DNA of 64,000 nucleotides from Schaedlerella arabinosiphila (GCF_003885045.1 NZ_RHJS01000002.1:124001-188000), one strand, 5' to 3'; positions 44,045 through 53,474 are shown, numbered from the stretch's first letter. Program-made: numbers and translations. The notes: generated by a model from the letters alone, not told the origin.

Positions 44045-44863
44045 TTATGCTGACCATTTTTCGCTGACGTATCCTGCAGCCGCTTCATTGGTAAGTTTAA
44101 ATCTTTCCATAATTTTCTCTATGATAGTTGCATCATCCAGACTAAATTCACGATAGGTTCTAATGGATGCTCTAATCGAAGCCTCTTTTGCAATCTCCTC
44201 TCCAATTCTACTCATTTTCTTCACTCCTTCCGGATTCTTCTTTAAATATTTCGTGCGTTCTGCCATTAACTCAAAATACATATCATCAGCATCTGTACAG
44301 TTAAAATCATGCATCAGCCTTCCTATCTCAGAGTCTCCCCGGTATTCGCCATTCACATACAAAATATGCTCACCATCTTCGAACGGCTTTCCTGTCACCA
44401 GATTGATTCTTTCAATAGGGTATAATGGTTCTCCTTTTCCGTAGAAATCTTCATCCACGATAAAGATTACATATGTATCTGGTAACTCTTCAAATTCCTG
44501 CCCTGCATTCAGATTTTCAATATCCATTACACTGGAATGGTATCTTGCCCTGTGTGGAGATGCACCTGCTTCCCCTTTCTGTACTTCTATATCATATTTT
44601 TTACCTATGGAGTCTTCCCCATAAGCATCAAGGCAGAGGGAACGTGCTCCTGCAAGCCTTTTCATGTCCGCTTGTGTTTCGCAGTTGGTAATGACCAAGT
44701 CCTTTTTCCCGGTAATGATTCTTAATACAAGCTCCACCAGTGGGATATTGTCTTTAAACATGCATCGCATAAACTCGTCGTCAATGGGTCGCAAATCCTG
44801 TAGTTTCTGTAAATTTGCTTCATATTCCCGTTCTCTTATCTGCTGTTCCGTCTCACTCATCAA
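44045..44863 (-). CDS. PD-(D/E)XK nuclease family transposase-like protein (Rpn-related)
   Basis: A 272-residue protein. The N-terminal domain (about 1-170) is a PD-(D/E)XK-type nuclease as in Rpn/PDDEXK_2 proteins: FMRCMFKDNIPLVELVLRI, SLCLDAYGEDSIGKKYDIEV with the D...ExQ pattern, and HRARYHSSVMDIE. The C-terminal part is helical. Within the gene GGAAGGAG precedes an in-frame ATG at 44215, which would give a 56-residue C-terminal protein. Intragenic small products inhibit Rpn nucleases in other bacteria. The start is ATG 44863 or 44860. Confidence 0.82.
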   Translation of the reverse strand: MMSETEQQIREREYEANLQKLQDLRPIDDEFMRCMFKDNIPLVELVLRIITGKKDLVITNCETQADMKRLAGARSLCLDAYGEDSIGKKYDIEVQKGEAGASPHRARYHSSVMDIENLNAGQEFEELPDTYVIFIVDEDFYGKGEPLYPIERINLVTGKPFEDGEHILYVNGEYRGDSEIGRLMHDFNCTDADDMYFELMAERTKYLKKNPEGVKKMSRIGEEIAKEASIRASIRTYREFSLDDATIIEKIMERFKLTNEAAAGYVSEKWSA

Positions 44864-44969
44864 CCGCTCTCCTCTCTTTTATAGTCATTATACCCTCAAT
44901 CAGCATCTAAAACAATCCCAAATTATTCTACTTTCAGAAACCTGATCCAGCCCACTTTCCCAGACTTCC

Positions 44970-45145
44970 AATCCTTCCCAGCCGTCGCCATTCCGCCGCC
45001 ACTCACTCGTCGCCGTTCCCCTTTGCAAGCCTTTAGATGTACTTCCTTGTGTATACGCTTTCTTCCCTGTATTTCCCGTCCGAAACAACGAAAAAAGGCT
45101 CAGTTCCGGTATTCTCAGAACCAAGCCTTGGCGATGGAAACAATG
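44970..45145. repeat. Right 176-bp direct repeat ending in tRNA-Val
   Basis: The counterpart of 39717-39892. It covers the terminator region downstream of tRNA-Val and the last 11-12 bases of that gene. The intact tRNA continues to the right. Together the repeats frame 5.25 kb like attL and attR, although no integrase gene is present. Confidence 0.85.
45091..45129 (-). terminator. Rho-independent terminator of tRNA-Val
   Basis: On the minus strand AAGGCTTGGTTC and GGAACTGAGCCTT pair and lead into TTTTT. The same hairpin is present in the left repeat at about 39838-39876. Confidence 0.8.
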
Positions 45146-45208
45146 GGGATCGAACCCATGACCTCTCGCGTGTGAGGCGAACGCTCATCCCAGCTGAGCT
45201 ATGTTTCC
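45135..45208 (-). tRNA. tRNA-Val (anticodon CAC)
   Basis: A 74-nt cloverleaf on the minus strand: acceptor GGAAACA/TGTTTCC, D-arm GCTCAGCTGGGATGAGC, anticodon loop CTCACAC (CAC), T-arm GGTTCGATCC. No CCA is encoded. It reads GTG codons. Its 3' end is the boundary of the duplicated region to the left. Confidence 0.95.
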
Positions 45209-45233
45209 ATATCAGTATTGTCAACCTTTAGAA

Positions 45234-45321
45234 GCAAAGCAGACATATTGCTGTACGAACTCCCTTCACGGGCGTCTGCTTCGCGGTAAGGAATCCTCTA
45301 CTTTGTAGATCCCTCCTTACC
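45234..45321. other. Two hairpins between tRNA-Val and tmRNA
   Basis: GCAAAGCAGAC/GTCTGCTTCGC (45234-45284) and GGTAAGGA/TCCTTACC (45285-45321) are adjacent inverted repeats. Neither has a T run, so they may be processing or termination structures for the tmRNA transcript, which ends just to the right. Confidence 0.5.
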
Positions 45322-45329
45322 GAAAATAA

Positions 45330-45671
45330 TGGACCTGGCGGGAATCGAACCCGCGTCCAAAAACCTATCCCATGTACTTCTACTATCATAGTCCGTTCTT
45401 TTTCATTCCCTCTGCCGTACGGGAACGAACACCCTTACGGTTTCAGTAGCTTCATAATACGCCTGCAGGTTCAAAGCTTTGCCAGCATCGTTTCCCGCAT
45501 AGTCGGTGCCAGATTCCCGGAGTGCGGGTGCCCCGGGGCTGACATGCAGCAATTAGGCTGCAGCTAATTCGAAATTATCGTTAGCGTTTAATTTTAAGTT
45601 TGCGATTTGACGCATCTGCCTGCGGATAGCTTCTCCATCTTCAAGATCCCTGTCGAAACCAGTACAAGCCC
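45330..45671 (-). ncRNA. ssrA: Transfer-messenger RNA (tmRNA)
   Basis: About 342 nt on the minus strand. The 5' end GGGCTTGTACTGGTTTCGACAG pairs with the 3' end CAGGTCC, and the T-arm GGGTTCGATTCCC precedes it. The tag frame (45585-45553) encodes ANDNFELAAA and a stop. tmRNA with SmpB rescues stalled ribosomes and tags the nascent chain for proteolysis. The apparent 60-residue ORF over the 5' half is not a gene. Confidence 0.95.
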
Positions 45672-45887
45672 TCAGATGAATGGCATACTTTATATACCAT
45701 ATGTCTATTTTAAAAAAGCCGGCCGAATTAGTCAAGTAAAACAGTCAAATTCATAAAACTTTCACAAACCAGGACTTCTGCCCGATTTTAAATATTCCAA
45801 AAATGTTCTTTTAAGAAATGTTTTATATTCTTTCCAGTTTGTGATAAGATAATAAAGAGAAATGTCAACTGGAAAGGAGTGTATATT

Positions 45888-46709
45888 ATGCCGACAACAT
45901 ATGCACACTATAAATTTGGAAAGGACGTGATCGCCACCCTCCCAAAGCATTTTCAAAAGTCTATTGAAAACAACCGGGAATTGTTTGACATCGGACTGCA
46001 TGGCCCTGACATTTTATTCTATTACAGAGTGCTCACGACAAACCATGTAAATACGACCGGATACGAGCTGCATGATCAGCCGGCGGAGGCATTTTTTCTG
46101 CAGGCCGCCCAGGTCATTAAGCGGTCGCTGGATCAGGATGCGGCGCGGGCATATATCGACGGATTCATCTGCCATTTCGCGCTGGACAGCGAATGCCACA
46201 AATATATTGAAAAAATGATTCAGGTCAGCGGAATCAACCATTCCGAGATCGAGATGGAATTTGACCGGATGCTTCTGACAGAGGATCTCATCAATCCGGT
46301 TTCATATCTGGGAACCAACCACATTCATCCGACGATGAAAAATGCGGAAGTGATCGCTCCTTTTTTTGAGGAGGTCACGGCAAAAGAAGTAAAAAAATCA
46401 TTATCTTCCATGATTTTGATTCATAAGCTTCTGCTTGCACCGAATCCTGGAAAACGGCGTTTTCTGTTTACGGCCATGAAGCTGACGGGACAATATGATT
46501 CCAAGCATGGCATGGTCATGAGCGAAACTCCGAATCCGACCTGTCAGGATTACTGCAGACTGCTCAGAAAACTATATAAAGGAGCCGTACCACTGGCCGT
46601 GGGCCTGATCCTGAAGTATCACAAGCTGCTTACCGACGGTATCGAACTCCCGTCCAGATTCCATGAAACCTTCGGTCCCGGTGAACGCTGGCAGGATCTG
46701 CCCCTTTAA
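45888..46709 (+). CDS. Zinc-dependent phospholipase C family protein
   Basis: A 273-residue protein from ATG 45888 with AAAGGAG nine bases upstream. The pattern of histidines and acids matches this family: TYAHYKFGKDV, GLHGPDILFYY, ELHDQPAEAFF and FICHFALDSECHKYIE. These residues would ligate zinc. No signal peptide is visible, so it acts inside the cell or has another role than classical alpha-toxin. It stands alone, followed by a transporter gene 57 bp later. Confidence 0.85.
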   Translation: MPTTYAHYKFGKDVIATLPKHFQKSIENNRELFDIGLHGPDILFYYRVLTTNHVNTTGYELHDQPAEAFFLQAAQVIKRSLDQDAARAYIDGFICHFALDSECHKYIEKMIQVSGINHSEIEMEFDRMLLTEDLINPVSYLGTNHIHPTMKNAEVIAPFFEEVTAKEVKKSLSSMILIHKLLLAPNPGKRRFLFTAMKLTGQYDSKHGMVMSETPNPTCQDYCRLLRKLYKGAVPLAVGLILKYHKLLTDGIELPSRFHETFGPGERWQDLPL

Positions 46710-46766
46710 ACCGCTTTTTGCATCAGCAGACAGCACATAGGCATAGCCCTGGAAAGGATGTAAAAC

Positions 46767-48017
46767 ATGAATTTTAAAATGACCCCGCTGGAAAAGAGAT
46801 GGGTACTCTATGATGTCGGCAACTCCGCATTTTCAATGCTTGTTTCGACAATATTTCCTATCTATTTTAATTATCTGGCAGAAAACGCCGGAATCTCTGA
46901 TGTGGATTATCTTGCATACTGGGGATATGCGTCTTCCATCTGTACCCTGCTGGTGGCGCTGATGGGGCCCACTCTGGGAGCTGTGGCCGATACAAAGGAT
47001 TTTAAAAAACGGATCTTCAAAGTGGTTCTCTTTATCGGCGTTGCAGGCTGCATTACGTTGGGATTTTTATCTTCCTGGATCTGGTTTTTGGGCATATTCA
47101 TCCTGGCAAAAACAGGCTACTCTGCCAGCCTTGTTTTCTATGATGCCATGCTCACGGACGTGACGGAGCCCGAACGAATGGACACCGTTTCTTCACAGGG
47201 CTTCGCATGGGGGTATATCGGAAGCTGCATCCCCTTTGTGGCAAGCCTTGGAGTGGTATTGGGCGGAGGGTCTCTGGGACTGAGTATGCAGTCTTCCATG
47301 ACCATCGCCTTTATCATCACGGCGGTATGGTGGCTGCTTTCCGCAGTCCCGCTGCTCATTTCCTATGAGCAGAAATATTATATCGAATCTACGGCGCATG
47401 TGATCCGCAACAGCTTCCGCAGACTGAAAAATACCTTCGCAGACATCAAAAAAGAAAAGCACATATTCCTTTTCCTGCTTGCGTTCTTTTTCTACATCGA
47501 CGGAGTCTATACGATCATTGATATGGCCACCGCTTACGGTCAGGCGCTTGGGCTGGACACCACAGGACTGCTCCTGGCGCTCCTTCTGACACAGGTGGTC
47601 GCATTTCCGTCGGTTCTGCTGCTGAACCGCCTTGCAAAAAAGGTCGGCTCCACGAAAATCCTGACCGTCTGTATTCTGGCATACCTGTTTATCGCCCTGT
47701 ATGCATACGGACTGGATACCCAGCGTGATTTCTGGATTCTTGCGGTCATGGTAGGGCTGTTCCAGGGTACGGTGCAGGCACTGTCACGCTCCTATTTCGG
47801 CAAGATCATCCCCGTGGAAAAATCGGGAGAGTACTTCGGCCTCTATGATATCTGCGGAAAAGGCGCCGCGATCCTGGGCACCACCCTTGTATCTGTGATG
47901 AGCCAGCTTACCGGAAGGATGAATGTGGGGGTAGCCACTATTTCCGTACTGTTTGTGATTGGACTGGTGCTGTTCGGCAAGGCAGTGAAGCTAAATGAGA
48001 ATGCACAAAAATCATAG
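46767..48017 (+). CDS. MFS transporter, UMF1/Atg22-like
   Basis: A 416-residue protein with about twelve membrane helices. The start region WVLYDVGNSAFSMLVSTIFP and the later SYEQKYYIES, ALGLDTTGLLLALLLTQVVA and GTVQALSRSYFGKIIPVEKS fit the UMF1 family, which includes the vacuolar amino acid effluxer Atg22. The substrate in bacteria is unknown. Confidence 0.88.
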   Translation: MNFKMTPLEKRWVLYDVGNSAFSMLVSTIFPIYFNYLAENAGISDVDYLAYWGYASSICTLLVALMGPTLGAVADTKDFKKRIFKVVLFIGVAGCITLGFLSSWIWFLGIFILAKTGYSASLVFYDAMLTDVTEPERMDTVSSQGFAWGYIGSCIPFVASLGVVLGGGSLGLSMQSSMTIAFIITAVWWLLSAVPLLISYEQKYYIESTAHVIRNSFRRLKNTFADIKKEKHIFLFLLAFFFYIDGVYTIIDMATAYGQALGLDTTGLLLALLLTQVVAFPSVLLLNRLAKKVGSTKILTVCILAYLFIALYAYGLDTQRDFWILAVMVGLFQGTVQALSRSYFGKIIPVEKSGEYFGLYDICGKGAAILGTTLVSVMSQLTGRMNVGVATISVLFVIGLVLFGKAVKLNENAQKS

Positions 48018-48568
48018 TGTCTCATATTGCCAAAGGCCCGTTTAAATGATCAAAAAAACACCGAAAACTGGAATTAAAAATAAGATAGTTTCATAGAACC
48101 ACGGAGGGTTTTTGTTCTATAGGAAAATTCGGAGAAGTTTATCTCAAACGTGACATACAATCACACTCCTTTTGAAGTATTTAGTCGTTTATTATACTAT
48201 CGGAGTTGGTTGTATGTTTTTTATATTTTTAAAGGACAAAAACCAAAAAATTTGTAAACTGCTGCAACTTAAAAAAAATATGAAAAATAGGCGATCCAAC
48301 CAGAACAATAAAGGATAGTCCATTGATAGAAGTTTTTTCTGCTGCAATGGACGGCCTGAATACCAGCTTTTATGTGCATCCTTCCGACCAATCAGCGTGG
48401 TGATTGGTTGGGGGTGACATGTAACCCTGACAATCCCAGTGTGCCCGCCGTCCGTTATATTTCTCTTGCCGGAATGACAGGGGAATGATATACTTTGTGT
48501 GAATAAAAAGATGGGCATGCCGGAAAGCGCAGAACAAATACACCCGAAGCAGTATTTTATGGGGGGAT
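48018..48568. other. Intergenic region of 551 bp
   Basis: No supported ORF. It contains a weak hairpin (TAGAAC...GTTCTA, near 48095-48120) after the MFS gene and a promoter at 48466-48494 for the kinase operon. The rest shows nothing I can interpret. Confidence 0.6.
48466..48494 (+). promoter_or_regulatory. sigma-A promoter of the second YesM/YesN operon
   Basis: TTGCCG (48466-48471), 17 bp, TATACT (48489-48494), about 75 bp before the kinase start. Confidence 0.65.
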
Positions 48569-50302
48569 ATGATGGATATGAACAAAAATTTCCGATTAAA
48601 TTTTAAAATTTCCGCCCTGCTGGGCGCAGTCATTTTCTTGATCATTATCATATATCTGCTCATTTTCACGAATCATTACCAGAAATATGAATATGAGATT
48701 ATCGGGCAGGAAAATATCAACACTCTCCGCTCCATTGATTCATCATTAAGCACGATGGCCGCAAGCGCGGACAATTACTCGAAGATGATACTTGCCGACA
48801 GTGTGGTACAGCAGATGATGGAGACAGGGGATATACTGGATGACTTCAGCAAACAGCAGACGCTGATGAAACGGATCTATTCTGTCCTGCAGTTTTCTGA
48901 ATTTATTGATATGATCTGGCTGACGGATCAGCAGGGGCAGAGATTGATCATCGGGGACAGCGCCAGTATCCATACTGACAGCGGAAGCGGATATGAAGGA
49001 AAATATGAATGGCTGAGAAAACCCTATGGAGAACCGGAGCTGGTTGTGGAGAAGGGGGAAAATACGAACTCTCTGATGCTCATTCGTTCCTTCAACAGCC
49101 TGGAGCAGTTTGCGAGTCTCGGACTTATCGGCGTACAGATCAATCAAGATAAAATAGACCATCTGATCTCAAATAGTATCGACTACGAGAACGAGCAGAT
49201 CGCGATCCTGAATTTTGATAATGAGATCATCTACCGGGGCGGGACACAAGGGGCGGTCGGGGATGTGGTCAAAGCTGCGGAGGCGATCAGCCTGTCGGAC
49301 CGGGAGCTCATCAAAAAGGAGCATATAAACGGAAAAGACTATTATCTGCTGGGAGTCGTAAATCCGAAAAACGGTTGGAAAATCTTTCGCTATACGCCGA
49401 TTGTCAGAAATAAAGATATCAACACCCTGGTTCGATTCAACATCCTGCTGATCCTGATCATCGGCCTGCTGATCTTTTGCGGCGCGTCTGCAATTGCGCA
49501 TATGCTGACAATCCCGATTCAGCAGCTTTTATGTTATATGAAGAATGTTGAAGGCGGGCAGCTGGAAAAGATTCAGGAGCAAACCCTGCTGCAGGAATTT
49601 AAGTCGCTGTTCCACGGCTATAACAGACTGGTGGATGAAATCAAACGGTTAATCCAGGAGACGATCGAACGGCAAAAACGGATCCGGATTGTAGAGATGA
49701 ATGAAATCCAGGAACAGATGAAGCCGCACTTTTTATACAATGCGCTGGATTCCGTAGAAGCGCTTGCCATGCTGGGTGATACAGACAACGCCTGCAGGCT
49801 GATAGAAGCGTTGGGCGGTTTTTATAAAAAATGCGTAAGCGGCGGCCGGGAATATATTTCCATTGACAGCGAGATCCGTATGGTTCATGATTACATGGAA
49901 ATTTTAAAAATCCGTTTCGGGGATTTGTTTCAGTTTGATATTGAGGTGGAGGATTCCTGCAGAAAATATGAGATTCCCAAGCTGACCATACAGCCCCTGG
50001 CAGAAAATTCATTCCAGCATGGAATTCGTCCGAACAAGACATCCGGATATATCCGGGTCTGCGTCAAAGAGGAAGGCGGGAAGCTGCATATCCTGGTCCA
50101 GGACAATGGGAAGGGAATCCCGGACGATATCGTCAGCGAACTGCAGAACCTAAAGGACTGTGGAGAAAAGAAGAGCCTTGGACTGCGGGGGACGATCCAA
50201 AGACTGAAATTGATCTATGAAAATGCTTTTTCCTTTGAGATAAGAAATCAGGGGCTTTCGGAGATACATCTCTATTTAGATACGGATGTTTTGGGAGAAT
50301 AG
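48569..50302 (+). CDS. Sensor histidine kinase, YesM type
   Basis: A 577-residue membrane kinase with a helix near 12-33, a dCache-type extracellular part (about 35-285), a second helix (about 290-312), HAMP, and the kinase domain with the histidine in EIQEQMKPHFLYNALDSV. HATPase boxes are PLAENSFQHGI and VQDNGKGIPDD. GGGGGG stands before ATG 48569. It is followed by a YesN-type regulator gene 1 bp later and by an oligosaccharide transporter and glycosidases, so it likely senses arabinoxylan-derived sugars. Confidence 0.92.
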   Translation: MMDMNKNFRLNFKISALLGAVIFLIIIIYLLIFTNHYQKYEYEIIGQENINTLRSIDSSLSTMAASADNYSKMILADSVVQQMMETGDILDDFSKQQTLMKRIYSVLQFSEFIDMIWLTDQQGQRLIIGDSASIHTDSGSGYEGKYEWLRKPYGEPELVVEKGENTNSLMLIRSFNSLEQFASLGLIGVQINQDKIDHLISNSIDYENEQIAILNFDNEIIYRGGTQGAVGDVVKAAEAISLSDRELIKKEHINGKDYYLLGVVNPKNGWKIFRYTPIVRNKDINTLVRFNILLILIIGLLIFCGASAIAHMLTIPIQQLLCYMKNVEGGQLEKIQEQTLLQEFKSLFHGYNRLVDEIKRLIQETIERQKRIRIVEMNEIQEQMKPHFLYNALDSVEALAMLGDTDNACRLIEALGGFYKKCVSGGREYISIDSEIRMVHDYMEILKIRFGDLFQFDIEVEDSCRKYEIPKLTIQPLAENSFQHGIRPNKTSGYIRVCVKEEGGKLHILVQDNGKGIPDDIVSELQNLKDCGEKKSLGLRGTIQRLKLIYENAFSFEIRNQGLSEIHLYLDTDVLGE

Positions 50303-50303
50303 T

Positions 50304-51836
50304 ATGGAAAAATTAAGGGTTATTATTATTGACGATGAAATGCTGATCAGGAAGCTGATACGCATGAAAATGGATCTGGAGGGATTGAACCTGGAACTGG
50401 CCGGGGAATACCAGGACGGCGCCGATGCTGTCGAAGCTCTGGATTTGGTCAGGCCGGATATCATAATCAGCGATATCTGCATGCCAGAAGTGGACGGGCT
50501 GAGCTTCAGCGAAAAATGTATCGAATTATTTCCGGATATCAAAATCATCATCCTGACAGGATATGATGATTTCGATTACGCAAGGCGGGGGATTAAGGCA
50601 GGGATTTTTGATTACCTTATGAAACCTGTCCGGGCTGACGAACTGAATGCCACACTGAAAAAGGCAGCTGACGAGATCTTGAAGCTGAGACTGCAGAAGG
50701 CAAAACAGAAAAAGCTGCTGGAAGAAATGGAACGCAATATTCCTGCCTTAAGGGACATTTATATCAACCGGATCCTGCTGCAGGAGCGCGCGGAGGATGA
50801 TATTGAAAAAGAACTGGACAAATATGGAGTGAAGGTCAATACAGGGAAGGATCGGGGCATCAAGGTTGGGATCATCGCGATTAAAGAAAGCGTCTCCCAG
50901 TTGGGGCTGACGGAGCAGATCATGGAAGAGGCAAAGTCATTTTACCAGAGTGACGACGATATCATAGTGCTGCGGGATCACTGGAACCGGATTGTTGCGG
51001 TGACGGATAGTATGGACGTACCATTTGAGGAATGCATGGATATCCTGATCTCTATTATACAGAAAAAATTTCACTGCCATGTAAGCGCCGGAATATCCGA
51101 GGGATATCCAGGCTGGAACAGCATCCACAGCGCTTATGCGGATGCGTTGGATGACATGAAAAAGAAACATGGCACCAGAGCCGGCGACGCAGGCACGAAA
51201 GAAACGGAATTTTACGGACTGTGGGGAGAATTGGCAGAATCGGTGAAAAACGGATCTGTTGAGGAATCCCTGGAAATGGTAGAGCGGATTTTTTCCGCTC
51301 CTGAGCCGTCTTTTCCGGAACAGCAGAAGAAGGTTATGATCTGCTGCCAGAAAATGTACGCAGACCTGGAAGTAAACCAACAGAAAGTCCTGTTTGATAA
51401 AATGTTAAAATGGTGCTGTACAATGGATCAGCTGAAACGCTGTGCGGATAATATCATTTCCGAACTCCTTATCAGAAAGAAGCTGGAATGCAGCTGCCGG
51501 AACAGTGATCTGGTCGTGCGTATCATCAAATATATGCTGGAAAACATTCGGAACGAGAAACTGAGTCTGAACCTCCTTGCGCGGGAATTTTCCATAAGCA
51601 CCAGTTATCTCAGCCGTCTGCTGAAGCAGTTCACAGGACGGAGCTATGGCGAGATCCTTTCAGATATCCGGTTCATGAGGATGATCGAGCTTATGAATAC
51701 AACCCGCATGAAAGACTGCGATATCGGGGGGCAGATCGGGATCAACGATGCGCATTACCTCAGTATCTGGTTTAAAAAGATTTCCGGATATTCGGTAACG
51801 GAATATCGGAAAAACATGAACATCAGTCCTCTTTAA
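50304..51836 (+). CDS. Response regulator, YesN/AraC type
   Basis: A 510-residue protein from ATG 50304. The receiver has Asp57 in IIISDICMPEVDG and LTGYDDFDYARRGIKAG. A central domain of about 250 residues precedes an AraC domain (LNLLAREFSISTSYLSRLLK; GQIGINDAHYLSIWFKKISG). It is the partner of the kinase before it and probably activates the transporter and glycosidase genes downstream. Confidence 0.92.
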   Translation: MEKLRVIIIDDEMLIRKLIRMKMDLEGLNLELAGEYQDGADAVEALDLVRPDIIISDICMPEVDGLSFSEKCIELFPDIKIIILTGYDDFDYARRGIKAGIFDYLMKPVRADELNATLKKAADEILKLRLQKAKQKKLLEEMERNIPALRDIYINRILLQERAEDDIEKELDKYGVKVNTGKDRGIKVGIIAIKESVSQLGLTEQIMEEAKSFYQSDDDIIVLRDHWNRIVAVTDSMDVPFEECMDILISIIQKKFHCHVSAGISEGYPGWNSIHSAYADALDDMKKKHGTRAGDAGTKETEFYGLWGELAESVKNGSVEESLEMVERIFSAPEPSFPEQQKKVMICCQKMYADLEVNQQKVLFDKMLKWCCTMDQLKRCADNIISELLIRKKLECSCRNSDLVVRIIKYMLENIRNEKLSLNLLAREFSISTSYLSRLLKQFTGRSYGEILSDIRFMRMIELMNTTRMKDCDIGGQIGINDAHYLSIWFKKISGYSVTEYRKNMNISPL

Positions 51837-51863
51837 AAACAAAATAATGAAACCCGAAGGAAG

Positions 51864-51926
51864 AAAAGAGCAGGAAAATGAAACATTCTCTCATGGTTTG
51901 TGAATGTATTTACCTGCTCTTTTTTT
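51864..51926 (+). terminator. Terminator after the regulator gene
   Basis: AAAAGAGCAGG and CCTGCTCTTTT pair across a long loop, followed by a T tract. It separates the regulatory genes from the binding-protein gene. Confidence 0.7.
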
Positions 51927-51998
51927 GTATAATGTCATATATCAGGAGAGAAAACTCCAAAAAAGCATCACAAAATAATTCCAGAGGAGGGAAAAAGG

Positions 51999-53339
51999 AT
52001 GAAAAAGATTTTCAGAAAAACAAGTGCCTTATTTGTGGCAGCTTCTATGACGCTGGCGCTTGCAGCCTGTGCGGGCGGGGGCTCAGGGACAGAGAAGACC
52101 GGCGGAGAGGGACAGGCAGAAGGCGGAAGCGATGCCGGGGAGGAGATTACTCTGACAATCTGGCACCAGTCTGTAGCAGATACGGATCCTGTGAAAAAGA
52201 TCATTGAGGATTCCGTAGAGGAGTATCACAAGCTGCATCCCAACATCACGATTGAGCAGGACGGCGTTACGGGAGAGCAGTATAAGACCAAGATCAAGAC
52301 GGCATTTGCCGCAGGGGAAGCTCCCGATATCTCTTACATGTTCAGCGGAGGAAGCTTCGTAAAACCGTATATTGATGCAGGATATCTGCTTCCGATTGAT
52401 GAATATCTCAGCGAAGAGACGAAAAGCAAAGTGCTTCCGGGGATGCTTGACGGATGTACATTTGACGGAAAAGTCTATACCCTGCCCACGGTCACATTTC
52501 TGGCAAACCTGTACTGCAATACGGAAATGTTCGACAAGGCGGGCGCAAAGATCCCGACCACGTGGGATGAGCTCTTAGAAGCTATAGAAAAACTGAATGA
52601 CGCAGGGATGACTCCTATTATGATGGGAGAAAAAGACCGGTGGCCGGGAATGTACTGGTATGATATCGTTTCTGCAAGGACAGCGGGAAACAAAGGGCTG
52701 GAAGAAGCATTCGGTGACCCGTCCAAGTTCAACTCCGAACCGTTTATCAAAGCGGCGGAGAAGATGCAGGAGCTTGTCAATGCAAAGGCATTCAACGAAA
52801 ATATGATGAGTATGAGTTACGACGAGATGGTAGAAGGGTTCGCGGCCGGCCAGGGAGCGATGCTGTTCCAGGCGAACTGGGTTCATCCCTCAATCCAGGC
52901 AGATACATCGGCTACAAAGGGAAAGGTTACCTGTGTTTCCTTCCCGGTGATTGAAGGAATGGCAGGCAGCGAGACAGAATTTTCAGGAGGCAGCTCCGAC
53001 GGGTACTATATCAATGTGAACTGTGAACACCCGGAAGAAGCCGTAGAATATCTTTCCTATCTGAGTGAAAAGATCGGCCGGGACGGCTACCAGCAGGGCG
53101 CGGGTCTTCCATGCTGGAATACCGAAGATGTGGATACATCAGGACTGAGCGTGCTGGATACGGAATCTGCGGCGCTGATGGAAACAGGTACTTCGTATAT
53201 TACATGGTGGGATAATATTTTCCCGGCAGAAGATTCAGAGACCTACAAGGATCTGGTAGCGCAGCTGATGGCTTTAAAGATTACTCCGGAAGAATTTGCA
53301 GAAAGTATGTCTAAATTAAGTCCGTCTGAATTTTATTAA
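51999..53339 (+). CDS. Oligosaccharide ABC transporter substrate-binding lipoprotein
   Basis: A 446-residue extracellular solute-binding protein (family 1). The lipobox cysteine is Cys24 (LALAAC), followed by a Gly/Glu linker. The fold begins EITLTIWHQSVADTDPVKKI and shows GEAPDISYMFSGGSFVKPYI and IPTTWDELLEAIEKLNDAGM. ATG 51999 follows GAGGAGGG. With the two permeases downstream it forms an importer lacking its own ATPase, which is usual because a shared MsmX-type ATPase serves several such systems. Substrate inferred from the GH51 and GH3 genes. Confidence 0.9.
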   Translation: MKKIFRKTSALFVAASMTLALAACAGGGSGTEKTGGEGQAEGGSDAGEEITLTIWHQSVADTDPVKKIIEDSVEEYHKLHPNITIEQDGVTGEQYKTKIKTAFAAGEAPDISYMFSGGSFVKPYIDAGYLLPIDEYLSEETKSKVLPGMLDGCTFDGKVYTLPTVTFLANLYCNTEMFDKAGAKIPTTWDELLEAIEKLNDAGMTPIMMGEKDRWPGMYWYDIVSARTAGNKGLEEAFGDPSKFNSEPFIKAAEKMQELVNAKAFNENMMSMSYDEMVEGFAAGQGAMLFQANWVHPSIQADTSATKGKVTCVSFPVIEGMAGSETEFSGGSSDGYYINVNCEHPEEAVEYLSYLSEKIGRDGYQQGAGLPCWNTEDVDTSGLSVLDTESAALMETGTSYITWWDNIFPAEDSETYKDLVAQLMALKITPEEFAESMSKLSPSEFY

Positions 53340-53366
53340 GGCATTCGGATTTTACGTGACCATACT

Positions 53367-53448
53367 CCCGGGACGGCCTGACCGGACATCCCGGGGGCTG
53401 CGGCAAGACATAAAAGGGGTTACTCGGTTTCAGGTAATCCCTTTTACT
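53367..53448 (+). promoter_or_regulatory. Two hairpins between binding-protein and permease genes
   Basis: CCCGGGA/TCCCGGG (53367-53395) and AAAAGGGGTTAC/GTAATCCCTTTT (53412-53445). The second is followed by TACTTT and could terminate part of the transcripts or stabilise the upstream mRNA. This would raise the ratio of binding protein to permease. Confidence 0.6.
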
Positions 53449-53474
53449 TTATCTAAGGGAAGGAGACGCAAAAA

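Noticed and set aside
45553..45735. 60-codon frame ending in ANDNFELAAA
   Set aside because: It is the tmRNA tag frame read backwards into the structured 5' part of the tmRNA, not a protein gene.
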